From Brevibacterium yomogidense (GTDB taxonomy: Bacteria > Actinomycetota > Actinomycetes > Actinomycetales > Brevibacteriaceae), in assembly GCF_900163715.1 (NCBI RefSeq), contig NZ_FWFF01000014.1:124001-188000 (forward strand): 64,000 nucleotides of DNA, given 5' to 3'. How positions within the stretch are numbered: position 1 is the first letter of the stretch; each line of letters begins with the position of its first letter. A program made the position numbers and the translations under genes. The notes below the pieces were generated by a model. That model worked only from the letters and a program-made list of their open reading frames with translations. It searched no databases and was not told the DNA's origin. Shown here piece by piece: positions 55,647 to 63,247 of the stretch.

Positions 55647-57733
55647 GCCTTCCCGGAGACGGCGGCCAGTGTGTCGCGGGCGGCGCCGGCGACGGCCTCG
55701 GCGGTGAACCCGAACTTCTCGAAGAGGAGCGCTCCGGCGGCGGACGCGCCGTAGTGCTCGAGCGAGACGGCACGCCCGTGCGTGCCGAGCCAGCGGTGCC
55801 AGCTCTGGGCGATGCCCGCCTCGACGCTCACGCGTGCGCGCACCGATGACGGCAGGACCTCTTCCCGGTACTCCGGCGTCTCCTGCTCGAACCACTCCAT
55901 GCAGGGGACGGACACGACGCGGGCGCGGGTGCCCTCCGCTGCGAGTGCCTCGCGTGCTGCGAGTGCCAGCTGCACCTCGGAGCCCGAGGCCATGAGGATG
56001 ACGTCCGGCTCGCCCTCACTGTCCGCGAGCACGTACGCACCGCGGCGCGCACCGTCGGCATCCGCGACTGCGGTCCGGTCGAGGACCGGCAGGCCCTGGC
56101 GCGTGAGGACCAGGCCGGAGGGGCCGTCGGCGCGCTCGAGGACGCGCAGCCAGCAGACGGCCGTCTCCGTCGCGTCGGCGGGCCGGACCACGTCCAGTCC
56201 GGGGATCGCACGGAGTGCGCTCACGTGCTCGACCGGCTGGTGGGTGGGACCGTCCTCGCCGACGCCGATGGAGTCGTGCGTCCACACGAAGATGTTGGGC
56301 AGCTGCTGCAGCGCCGCGAGGCGCACAGCGGGTCGCTGGTAGTCGCTGAAGACCAGGAACGTGCCGTTGTAGGGACGGGTCGGACCGTGCAGCGCGATGC
56401 CGTTGCAGACGAGCCCCGCAGCGAACTCGCGGACTCCGAAGTGGAGGTTCCGGCCGTAGGGGTTGCCCGGGAACATCGTCGAGGAGCGCTCAACGGGCAG
56501 GAACGACGGCTCGCCCTTCACGAGGGTGTTGTTCGATCCCGCGAGGTCGGCCGAACCGCCCCACAGCTCCGGCATGAGAGGCGCGATCGCGTTCAGGACG
56601 GTGCCGGAGGCCGCGCGGGTCGCGATCGAGGCACCGGCCTCGAAGGCGGGCAGCGCGTCTGCCAGTCCGTCCGGGAGGTCGCCGGACTGCAGACGGTCGA
56701 ACAACTGGGCGCGCTCGGGGTGAGCCGCGCGCCAGGCCTCGAACCGGGTGGTCCAGTCGGCGTGCGCGGCGGCTCCGCGGTCGCCCACCGCGCGTGTGTG
56801 CGCGAGCACCTCATCCTCGACGATGAAGCTGCTCTCCGGGTCGAACCCGAGCAGCTCCTTCGTCGCCGCCACTTCGTCCGCTCCGAGTGCGGCGCCGTGC
56901 GCTGCCCCGGTGTTCTGCACGTTCGGTGCAGGCCAGCCGATGATCGTGGACAGGCGGATGAAGGAGGGACGCGGATCGGACTTCGCGGCCTCGAACGCGT
57001 CGTGGAGGGCATCGACGTCCTCGCGGTACTCCGCACCGCCGTGCGTGAAGTCCACATGCTGCACGTGCCAGCCGTATGCCGCGTACCGGGCCTCGGGGTC
57101 CTCGGTGAAGGCGATGGAGGTGTCGTCCTCGATCGAGATCCGGTTGTCGTCCCACAGCACGACGAGGTTCCCCAGCTGCTGGGTGCCGGCCAGTGACGAC
57201 GCCTCGCCGGAGACTCCCTCCTGCAGGTCGCCGTCACCGGCGATGACCACGACGCGGTGGTCGAAGACGGATTCGCCGGCAGGTGCCTCAGGATCGAACA
57301 GACCGCGCTCACGGCGCTGCGCCATGGCCATCCCGACCGCCGAGGCCAGGCCGGACCCCAGGGGACCGGTGGTGATCTCGACTCCTGCGGTGTGGCCGAC
57401 CTCGGGGTGGCCCGGGGTGAGTGAGCCCCACGTGCGGAGAGCCTTCAGGTCATCGAGCTCCAGTCCGGTGCCCGACAGGAAGAGCTGGATGTACTGGGTG
57501 AGGCTCGAGTGCCCCGCGGACAGCACGAAGCGGTCGCGGCCGACCCAGGCCGGATCGGCCGGATCGTGGACCAGGCCCTGCTGGTAGAGGTAGTACGCGG
57601 CGGGGGCGAGGCTCATGGCCGTCCCGGGATGCCCGTTCCCGACCTTCTCCACCGCGTCCACGGCGAGGAGTCGTGCGGTGTCGACGGCCCGGCTGTCGAG
57701 AGAGGACCACGTGAGGCTGCTCGTGCTGGTCAT
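55643..57733 (-). CDS. tkt: Transketolase
   Basis: Moves two-carbon units between sugar phosphates using thiamine diphosphate. The 696-residue protein has the family start SRAVDTARLLAVDAVEKVGNGHPG, the ThDP/Mg site GDGDLQEGVSGEA near 158, and the pyrimidine domain with THDSIGVGEDGPTHQPVEH near 480. ATG 57733 is placed by the conserved N-terminus; a GTG at 57775 in frame would add fourteen residues. A minus-strand TAGAGT (57805 to 57800) is a good -10. Divergent from ctaB as in other actinobacteria. Confidence 0.96.
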   Translation of the reverse strand: MTSTSSLTWSSLDSRAVDTARLLAVDAVEKVGNGHPGTAMSLAPAAYYLYQQGLVHDPADPAWVGRDRFVLSAGHSSLTQYIQLFLSGTGLELDDLKALRTWGSLTPGHPEVGHTAGVEITTGPLGSGLASAVGMAMAQRRERGLFDPEAPAGESVFDHRVVVIAGDGDLQEGVSGEASSLAGTQQLGNLVVLWDDNRISIEDDTSIAFTEDPEARYAAYGWHVQHVDFTHGGAEYREDVDALHDAFEAAKSDPRPSFIRLSTIIGWPAPNVQNTGAAHGAALGADEVAATKELLGFDPESSFIVEDEVLAHTRAVGDRGAAAHADWTTRFEAWRAAHPERAQLFDRLQSGDLPDGLADALPAFEAGASIATRAASGTVLNAIAPLMPELWGGSADLAGSNNTLVKGEPSFLPVERSSTMFPGNPYGRNLHFGVREFAAGLVCNGIALHGPTRPYNGTFLVFSDYQRPAVRLAALQQLPNIFVWTHDSIGVGEDGPTHQPVEHVSALRAIPGLDVVRPADATETAVCWLRVLERADGPSGLVLTRQGLPVLDRTAVADADGARRGAYVLADSEGEPDVILMASGSEVQLALAAREALAAEGTRARVVSVPCMEWFEQETPEYREEVLPSSVRARVSVEAGIAQSWHRWLGTHGRAVSLEHYGASAAGALLFEKFGFTAEAVAGAARDTLAAVSGKA

Positions 57734-57799
57734 GCGCGCGATTCGTTCCTTCAGGAAGGCTGCTTGCCCGCCCACGTCGGGAGGGCACTGACGGGCCTC

Positions 57800-57805
57800 A
57801 CTCTA
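57800..57805 (-). promoter_or_regulatory. -10 box of the tkt-tal-pgi promoter
   Basis: TAGAGT on the minus strand, giving a start near 57793 and a leader of about 60 bases before tkt ATG 57733. Confidence 0.45.
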
Positions 57806-57855
57806 CCGGGACGCGCCGGTTGTGCAGTGCATGTGCAGAACTCTTCTACGAGGGA

Positions 57856-57861
57856 TAGAAT
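57856..57861 (+). promoter_or_regulatory. -10 box of the ctaB promoter
   Basis: TAGAAT is close to consensus. The predicted start near 57868 lies after the in-frame start at 57822 and so favours GTG 57903. Two TGTGCAG copies 11 bases apart (57821-57827 and 57832-57838) lie just upstream in the region shared with tkt. Confidence 0.5.
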
Positions 57862-57902
57862 CAATCAGACGACCCCACCACCAGGAAGGCGCAGCCGACA
57901 CC

Positions 57903-58895
57903 GTGTCTCTCCCTCAGCGCCCCGCGCACAACCACTCCGCAGAAGAGAAGCCTCTGCAGCGGACGATCGACGAACGGCGCGCAGGAGCGCGCGGCACAGG
58001 GTCGCTGGGTGACACCATCCGCGCCTACGTCGCGCTCACCAAGCCGCGCGTCATCGAACTGCTCCTCGTCACGACCGCACCCGTCATGTTCCTCGCGGAG
58101 CGCGGCCTGCCGAACCTCTGGCTCGTCGTCGCGACGCTGATCGGCGGAGCGGCGGCAGCGGCCTCGGCCTCTGTCTTCAACTGCATCGCAGACCGCGACA
58201 TCGACGCGAAGATGCGACGCACGGAGAACCGTCCGCTCGTGACCGGTGAGATCACACCGCGCGCCGCGACCATCTTCGCCTTCGCGCTGGGCTTCGGCTC
58301 GATCTTCTGGCTGGGCGGCTTCACGAACTGGGTCGCAGCCGGCCTCACTGCCATCGCGATCCTCCTGTACGCCGTGTTCTACACGCTCGTCCTCAAGCGT
58401 CGCACGACCCAGAACATCGTCTGGGGTGGAGCCGCGGGCTGCATGCCCGTGCTCATCGGCTGGTCCGCCGTCACCGGCTCGCTCAGCTGGGAGCCGCTGC
58501 TGCTGTTCCTGGTCGTCTTCTTCTGGACGCCGCCGCACTACTGGCCGCTGGCCATCAAGTACAAGGCGGACTACGAAGCGGCGGATGTGCCGATGCTGCC
58601 GAACAAGGTCCCGCCGACGAACGTCGCCAAGCAGATGATCTGGTACACGGTCGCGATGCTGGCAGCGTCGTTCGCGCTCATCGCCGTCGCGCCGATGGGC
58701 CCGGTGTACATCATCGCCTCCGTCGCGGCTGGGGCGTGGTTCCTCTGGGAGTGCATCGCCTTCATCAAGCGCGCGAAGGCCGGGCTGTCCGGTACACGAC
58801 TGCGTGCGATGCGCGTCTTCCACGGATCGATCACCTACCTGTCCGTGCTCTTCCTCGCAGTGGCGATCGACCCGTTCCTCAACCCCTGGGCCTGA
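57903..58895 (+). CDS. ctaB: Protoheme IX farnesyltransferase (heme O synthase)
   Basis: Adds a farnesyl group to heme B to make heme O for cytochrome oxidase. The 330-residue UbiA-type membrane protein has about nine helices and the prenyl-binding NCIADRDIDAKMRRTENRPL near 98, plus KYKADYEAADVPMLP in the second acidic loop near 220. The first 40 residues are polar. ctaA, which uses heme O, is on the other strand 1.4 kb away. Confidence 0.94.
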   Translation: MSLPQRPAHNHSAEEKPLQRTIDERRAGARGTGSLGDTIRAYVALTKPRVIELLLVTTAPVMFLAERGLPNLWLVVATLIGGAAAAASASVFNCIADRDIDAKMRRTENRPLVTGEITPRAATIFAFALGFGSIFWLGGFTNWVAAGLTAIAILLYAVFYTLVLKRRTTQNIVWGGAAGCMPVLIGWSAVTGSLSWEPLLLFLVVFFWTPPHYWPLAIKYKADYEAADVPMLPNKVPPTNVAKQMIWYTVAMLAASFALIAVAPMGPVYIIASVAAGAWFLWECIAFIKRAKAGLSGTRLRAMRVFHGSITYLSVLFLAVAIDPFLNPWA

Positions 58896-58896
58896 T

Positions 58897-58963
58897 GAGA
58901 ACGTCCCCGCGGGGACGCGAAGTCCGAGATCTCGGACTCTGCGTCCCCGCGGGGACGTTTCTC
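58897..58963. terminator. 67-bp nested palindrome between convergent ctaB and sfnG
   Basis: The whole segment is one near-perfect inverted repeat (33-base left arm, 34-base right arm, one indel and two mismatches). Inside it are three smaller palindromes: CGTCCCCGCGGGGACG at both ends (58902-58917 and 58942-58957) and AGTCCGAGATCTCGGACT in the centre (58921-58938). It starts two bases after the ctaB stop and probably ends transcription from both sides. Confidence 0.75.
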
Positions 58964-58976
58964 TGTGGCGGGCAGC

Positions 58977-60155
58977 TCAGGCGGCTGTGGCCTCCGCGGC
59001 GTCGTCGGAGCGGAGCTCGACACCGTTCTCGCGGGCGAGCCGCGCTTCGCGCTCACGGACGCGGGGGATGATCTCCTCGCCGAACGTCGTGAGCTCCTCC
59101 TGGAAGTGGAGGTACGCCGTCAGGAGCAGATTCACTCCCTGCTTCTTGTATTCGATGATCCTGTCGGCGATCTCGTCGAACGTGCCGATCAGACCGGTCT
59201 TGAAACCGTCGTTGTACTGCACGAGGTCTTCGAAGGACGAATCCGCCCACATTCCCTTCTTGTCCCCGGTCGACGCCCCCGCGTGCTGGACGGACCGCTG
59301 GAAGCCCTCCACCGCGGGGCGGTGAGCGTTGCCGACGATGTCTCGCAGCTGCTCGACCGCCTCGTCGTGCGTGTCGCGAGCGATCACGAACCCGTTGATG
59401 CCGAACCGCGGTGCGACCGGGGCGCTCCGCTCACCGGACTGGGAAGCCGCGATCACGCCTGCGACGTTATCGGCGTAGTCCTCGAGCGTGCGACCGTTCG
59501 AGAAGTACCAGTCCGCCACGCGACCGGCGGTCGCCTGTGCCGCCGATGAGTTGCCGCCGAAGAAGACGTCCGGGTGTGCGCGCCCCGGCACGTCGACTGG
59601 TCCGGGTTTGAGACTCACTCCGTCGATCGAGTAGTAGCGACCGTGCTGGGAGTAGTCCTCCTGCGTCCAGATGCCTCGCAGCGCTCGGATGAACTCGTCC
59701 GTGCGGACGTAGCGCTCATCGTGTTCGAGCCAGGGGAGGCCGAACCCTGTGAACTCGTCCTTCAGCCAGCCGGACACCACGTTGACGGCTGCGCGTCCGC
59801 CTGACAGCTGGTCAGCGGTGTTGATGAACTTCGCGAGCACCCCGGGATGCCACATGCCCGGGTGGACCGCGGAGATCACCTTGAGCCTCTCCGTCGCGAG
59901 CAGGAGTGCGAGTGAGAAGCTCGTGGCCTCATGCTGCTCCGACGCGCCGTAGCTCGCCTGGTAGCGCGTCTGCGTCAGCGCGTACTCGAAGCCCAGTCGC
60001 TCCGCTGTCCGTGCGAGCGTGCGGTTGTAGTCGATGCCCCAGTCCGTTCGCTGCTCGACGGTGGAGATGACGAGGCCGCCGGACACGTTCGGCACCCAGT
60101 ACGCGAACTTCAGCGGTGAGGCCAGATCTGCGACGGGGGAGATCGATGCTGCCAT
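58977..60155 (-). CDS. sfnG: FMNH2-dependent dimethyl sulfone monooxygenase (SfnG-like)
   Basis: A 392-residue luciferase-like monooxygenase. The N-terminal FAYWVPNVSGGLVIS, EQRTDWGIDYNRTLA, and FEYALTQTRYQASYGA, then AVNVVSGWLKDEF, ERYVRTDEFIRALRGIWTQ and SFEDLVQYNDGFKTGLIGT, agree closely with the SfnG group, which oxidises dimethyl sulfone to methanesulfinate in sulfur scavenging. A flavin reductase partner is not encoded nearby. The upstream region has phased GTCAYA boxes. Other flavin monooxygenases of the SsuD type are possible but less well matched. Confidence 0.85.
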   Translation of the reverse strand: MAASISPVADLASPLKFAYWVPNVSGGLVISTVEQRTDWGIDYNRTLARTAERLGFEYALTQTRYQASYGASEQHEATSFSLALLLATERLKVISAVHPGMWHPGVLAKFINTADQLSGGRAAVNVVSGWLKDEFTGFGLPWLEHDERYVRTDEFIRALRGIWTQEDYSQHGRYYSIDGVSLKPGPVDVPGRAHPDVFFGGNSSAAQATAGRVADWYFSNGRTLEDYADNVAGVIAASQSGERSAPVAPRFGINGFVIARDTHDEAVEQLRDIVGNAHRPAVEGFQRSVQHAGASTGDKKGMWADSSFEDLVQYNDGFKTGLIGTFDEIADRIIEYKKQGVNLLLTAYLHFQEELTTFGEEIIPRVREREARLARENGVELRSDDAAEATAA

Positions 60156-60243
60156 GGTGTTCCCTTCGGTCGGTGCATGGGGCGCGAGCCGAGGACTCGC
60201 GCGTCAAGCATCGATGGAAGGGGATGTGCCGCAGTGCGTGTTC

Positions 60244-60290
60244 GTCATATTCAAGGCTTTCGACGTCACACTGGGTCACACGGGGTCATA
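60244..60290 (-). promoter_or_regulatory. Four helically phased GTCAYA boxes upstream of sfnG
   Basis: GTCATA at 60244, GTCACA at 60265, GTCACA at 60275 and GTCATA at 60285 are spaced 21, 10 and 10 bases, so all lie on one face of the helix, 90-135 bases upstream of the sfnG start (TGTGAC or TATGAC in the sfnG direction). This looks like a binding array for an activator. No clear -10 box can be chosen. Confidence 0.5.
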
Positions 60291-60303
60291 TGCGCGCCTC
60301 TGA

Positions 60304-60345
60304 TCATGCGTCAGAAGGCGCGGGTCATGCGTCAGAAGGTGCGGG
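60304..60345. repeat. 21-bp tandem duplication across the end of ctaA
   Basis: TCATGCGTCAGAAGG followed by YGCGGG occurs twice in direct succession (60304-60324 and 60325-60345, one mismatch). In the ctaA frame each copy encodes Pro-Ala-Pro-Ser-Asp-Ala-stop, so the last six codons and the stop are duplicated in frame. Confidence 0.9.
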
Positions 60346-61275
60346 CTCCCGGATATCGCCGCCATCGATCGGCGCAGCGGGTCCTGCACCCTGGGGCGGT
60401 CGCTGGTAATGCGCGTCGACCAGCCAGCCGACCGCTGCCAGGACGGTGCAGACACCGATGATGTGCAGTGCGACCAGCACCTCGGGCACGCCGGTGAAGA
60501 ACTGCACGTACCCGAGGAGGCCCTGGGCGAGGACGACGAGTGTGAAGGCGATGGCCGGTCGGCGCAGGCGGCGCGCGTGGGGGAGCCCCCGTCGCACGGC
60601 CCGCTGAGTGATGACGACCATCGCGATAGTCACCGCCACGAGAGCCCAGACCGGGGCGGCGTGCAGGCGGGACATGAGGAGGGTGTCGAGGCCGTTGCGG
60701 GCGCTCAGCTCGTCGCCTGCGTGCGGTCCCGCTCCGGTGACGAGCACACCCAGGAGGACGACGATCCAGGTGAGGGCGAAGGCCGTCCATGCGAGACTGC
60801 GGGCCAGGCGCGATCCCACGGGACGCGAGGGTCCACCCGAGTCGTAGGTGCGTCGGACGAACAGGACCGATACGACGACGGCGACGGCAGAGGGCACGAA
60901 GTGGCCCGCCACGACCCAGGGGTTGAGACCGGTGAGGACGGTGACCCCGCCGATCACGGCCTGGACGGGCACGATGGCGGTGAGCCCCACGGCGAACCAC
61001 ACGAGGTCGGGCCGGGTGCGGAACCTGCGGAGCAGGATCAGGATGGTGACGACCCCGAGCACCCCCAGGCTCACTCCCAGGAGTCGGTTGCCGAACTCGA
61101 TCGCGGAGTGCATCGTGAGCTCGCCGTGCGGGGTGATCGACTCAGCCGTGCACCGGGGCCAGGTGGGGCAGCCCAGACCGGAACCGGTGAGTCGCACCAG
61201 GGCTCCGGTGAGGATGATGAGCGATTGGGCGCTGAGCATCATCCAGGCCAGGATGCGGTCGATTCGCGACGTCAC
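60325..61275 (-). CDS. ctaA: Heme A synthase
   Basis: Oxidises heme O to heme A for aa3-type cytochrome oxidase. The 316-residue membrane protein has eight hydrophobic segments, the cysteine pair C36 and C42 in GLGCPTWPRC (a redox disulfide in the family), and the heme-ligand histidines in MHSAIEFGNR near 55, VAGHFVPS near 122, SRLHAAPVWAL near 207 and ALHIIGV near 277. GTG 61275 has GAGGA nine bases upstream, and TAGAAT on the minus strand (61323 to 61318) is the likely -10. Confidence 0.92.
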   Translation of the reverse strand: MTSRIDRILAWMMLSAQSLIILTGALVRLTGSGLGCPTWPRCTAESITPHGELTMHSAIEFGNRLLGVSLGVLGVVTILILLRRFRTRPDLVWFAVGLTAIVPVQAVIGGVTVLTGLNPWVVAGHFVPSAVAVVVSVLFVRRTYDSGGPSRPVGSRLARSLAWTAFALTWIVVLLGVLVTGAGPHAGDELSARNGLDTLLMSRLHAAPVWALVAVTIAMVVITQRAVRRGLPHARRLRRPAIAFTLVVLAQGLLGYVQFFTGVPEVLVALHIIGVCTVLAAVGWLVDAHYQRPPQGAGPAAPIDGGDIREPAPSDA

Positions 61276-61317
61276 AGGCGTATGTCCTCACTCGGGTCGT
61301 GTTGACGGGCGGTCAGC

Positions 61318-61323
61318 ATTCTA
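61318..61323 (-). promoter_or_regulatory. -10 box of the ctaA promoter
   Basis: TAGAAT on the minus strand, start near 61311 and a leader of about 36 bases. Confidence 0.5.
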
Positions 61324-61359
61324 GTGGGCGCCGACAGCGGGTGCGCGACCGGAGCGTCG

Positions 61360-61416
61360 GGTGGGACTGGGAGTCTCAATTGGGGTTGGGAGTCTCAGCT
61401 GGGATCGGCAGCCTCA
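61360..61416. repeat. Three 19-bp repeats after the ABC permease gene
   Basis: On the minus strand three units begin TGAGRCTSCC at 61416, 61397 and 61378 (19-base period). Units two and three agree over most of their length; unit one is more diverged. The TGA of unit one is the stop codon of the permease gene. The region lies between the permease end and the ctaA promoter. Confidence 0.75.
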
Positions 61417-62160
61417 GTCGAACGAGAACCAGCGCCGTGCCGCAAGGGTGCCGAGCAGTGCCCACGCCACCAGGATGCCCAGTGACGGCCACGCGATCGC
61501 GCCGTCGACGACGGAGGCGCGCAGGGCCGTGCCGAGCGCTCCCGGCGGAAGGAGCTCCATCACGCGTCCCCACATCCCCTCCCGGTGGAACAGCAGGCCT
61601 CCGACGGAGGCCATGAGGACCCAGAGGAGGTTCGCGACGGCGAGCGTCGCCTCCGGCCGCAGGGTGCCGGCCATGAGGACGCCCCAGGAGACGAGTGCCG
61701 CGGCCCCGGCCAGGAGCGAGAGGATCATGCCCGGCCAGCTCAGCGTGCTGAACGACAGCCCCAGTAGGCCGGCGGCGGCGAGCAGCAGCGTCGCCTGGAC
61801 GACGAGCACGCAGATCACCGCGCCGAGCTTGCCCCAGATGACACCCGCGGCACCGAGCGGAGTCGTCGCGAGCTGTCGGAGCACGCCGTACCGTCGGTCG
61901 AACGCGGTCTGGATCCCCTGTCCGGCGAAGGCGATCGAGGCGACTGCGACGCCCAGCACCCCGGCGGCCCCGTACTGCACTTCCGAGATGCCAGGCGGCA
62001 GATCCGTCAGCGACGACAGCACCTCGGTGCGGCCCAGGCCGACCAGGATGATGAGGGGCAGGATGACGGCGAGCAGCAGCTGCTCGCCGTTGCGGAGCAC
62101 CGCGAGGGTCTCGAAGCGCGTCTGCGCGATGACGCGGCGCAGTGAAACGGATGTCGTCAC
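61414..62160 (-). CDS. ABC-2 type transporter permease
   Basis: A 248-residue protein with six hydrophobic segments and the ABC-2 layout: a cytoplasmic N-terminus, LLLAVILPLIILVGLG near 28, and PLGAAGVIWGKLGAV near 100. It pairs with the ATPase whose stop it overlaps. The pair sits between ctaA and sufR in the same order as in mycobacteria, where the pair is annotated as drug transport only by homology. The substrate is unknown; a link to heme or respiratory assembly is inferred from position. Confidence 0.88.
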   Translation of the reverse strand: MTTSVSLRRVIAQTRFETLAVLRNGEQLLLAVILPLIILVGLGRTEVLSSLTDLPPGISEVQYGAAGVLGVAVASIAFAGQGIQTAFDRRYGVLRQLATTPLGAAGVIWGKLGAVICVLVVQATLLLAAAGLLGLSFSTLSWPGMILSLLAGAAALVSWGVLMAGTLRPEATLAVANLLWVLMASVGGLLFHREGMWGRVMELLPPGALGTALRASVVDGAIAWPSLGILVAWALLGTLAARRWFSFD

Positions 62161-63083
62161 CTCAGGCTCCTCCCCGTCAGTTCGAGGAACACATCGCCGA
62201 GCGATTTGCCGCGGAAGTCGAGTGAGCGCACGTCAAGCGAGTGGTCTGCCAGCACGCCCGTGATCCTGTGGAGATCCGCCGCCGCGGGGCGCGCGTCCAG
62301 GGTGATGACGTTCCCGTCGACGTGGACCGTCCCCTCCGCCGCGAGTGCGATGAGCGCAGATTCCGGGGGATCATCGTCCACGACGATCCGCGCGGTCCTG
62401 CCGGGGACATCGCCGGCTTCAGTCCCCGTCAGCCCGGACACTGTGCCGTGAGCGATGACGCGGCCGTGATCGATGACCGTCACGATGTCTGCGAGTCGCT
62501 CCGCATCTGCCATGTCGTGGGTCGTCAGGACGATCGCAGCGCCGGCCGCGCGCAGGTCCTGCACGACCTGGTCCACGGCGATGCGCGCCTGCGGATCGAG
62601 TCCTGCGGTCGGCTCGTCGAGGAAGACGAGGCGGGGCCGACCGATGAGGGCGGCGGCGAGCCCGACGCGCTGGCGCTGTCCGCCGGAGAGCCGTCTGATC
62701 GATCTGTCTGCGAACGCATCGATGCCCAGACGGTCGACGAGCTCGTCGACGTCTGCAGGCTCGCGGTAGAGCCTGGCGAGGTGCCGGAGCACGGCCACGG
62801 GCCGCGCGGACATCGGCAGGCCGCCGTCCTGGAGCATGACGCCCGTGAGTTCGGCTGTCCGCGCATGGTCGCGGCCGGGGTCGAGCCCGAAGAGGCTCAC
62901 GCTGCCGGACTGCGGGGTGCGGAGCCCCACCGCGCACGCGATCGTCGACGATTTCCCTGCGCCGTTGGGGCCCAGCAGCGCGTGGACCTGCCCCTCGTGG
63001 GCGGTGAGTGAGACGTCCTCGACTGCGGTCGACCGACCGTACGACAGGGCGATGCGCTCGACGCACAGGGGGAGGGTGCTCAT
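62157..63083 (-). CDS. ABC transporter ATP-binding protein
   Basis: A 308-residue DrrA-like ATPase. Walker A is LLGPNGAGKSST near 35, the Q-loop VMLQDGGLP near 80, the signature LSGGQRQRVGL near 130, Walker B RLVFLDEPTAGLD near 150, and the switch His TTHDM near 185. About 90 residues follow the ABC core, as in exporters of the ABC-2 class. I chose ATG 63083; a minus-strand TACAGT (63098 to 63093) would start the transcript about three bases before it. Divergent from sufR. Confidence 0.9.
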   Translation of the reverse strand: MSTLPLCVERIALSYGRSTAVEDVSLTAHEGQVHALLGPNGAGKSSTIACAVGLRTPQSGSVSLFGLDPGRDHARTAELTGVMLQDGGLPMSARPVAVLRHLARLYREPADVDELVDRLGIDAFADRSIRRLSGGQRQRVGLAAALIGRPRLVFLDEPTAGLDPQARIAVDQVVQDLRAAGAAIVLTTHDMADAERLADIVTVIDHGRVIAHGTVSGLTGTEAGDVPGRTARIVVDDDPPESALIALAAEGTVHVDGNVITLDARPAAADLHRITGVLADHSLDVRSLDFRGKSLGDVFLELTGRSLR

Positions 63084-63092
63084 AAGAACCTC

Positions 63093-63098
63093 ACTGTA
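63093..63098 (-). promoter_or_regulatory. -10 box of the ABC transporter operon
   Basis: TACAGT on the minus strand, nine bases from the ATG. It lies in a near-palindrome CACtGTACtGTG (63092-63103) that could be an operator. Confidence 0.4.
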
Positions 63099-63211
63099 CT
63101 GTGTGCGAGGCAGCGCCCCGGAGACCCATACGTGACATACACGACAGGGTGTCCGGAACAAGGTCGGTGGCTCCCGGCGTTTACATCAGTACAATTAGGT
63201 CAGAGACTTGT

Positions 63212-63227
63212 TGCACAAACGAGTGCA
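63212..63227 (+). promoter_or_regulatory. Candidate SufR operator before sufR
   Basis: TGCAC-AAACGA-GTGCA is a 5-bp inverted repeat with a 6-base gap, 20 bases before the sufR start; outer GTT (63210-63212) and AAC (63230-63232) add dyad character. A TACAAT hexamer at 63190-63195 is the best -10 candidate, so the dyad would lie just downstream of +1. Autorepression is expected for SufR, but the site is inferred. Confidence 0.4.
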
Positions 63228-63247
63228 CTAACTGGTGGGGAGGTTCC

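Noticed and set aside
57822..57902. Earlier in-frame start for ctaB
   Set aside because: It lies upstream of the best -10 box and would add 27 residues of atypical composition.
61276..61413. Small gene between ctaA and the ABC permease
   Set aside because: The short frames here have no ribosome site and overlap the ctaA promoter and the 19-bp repeats.
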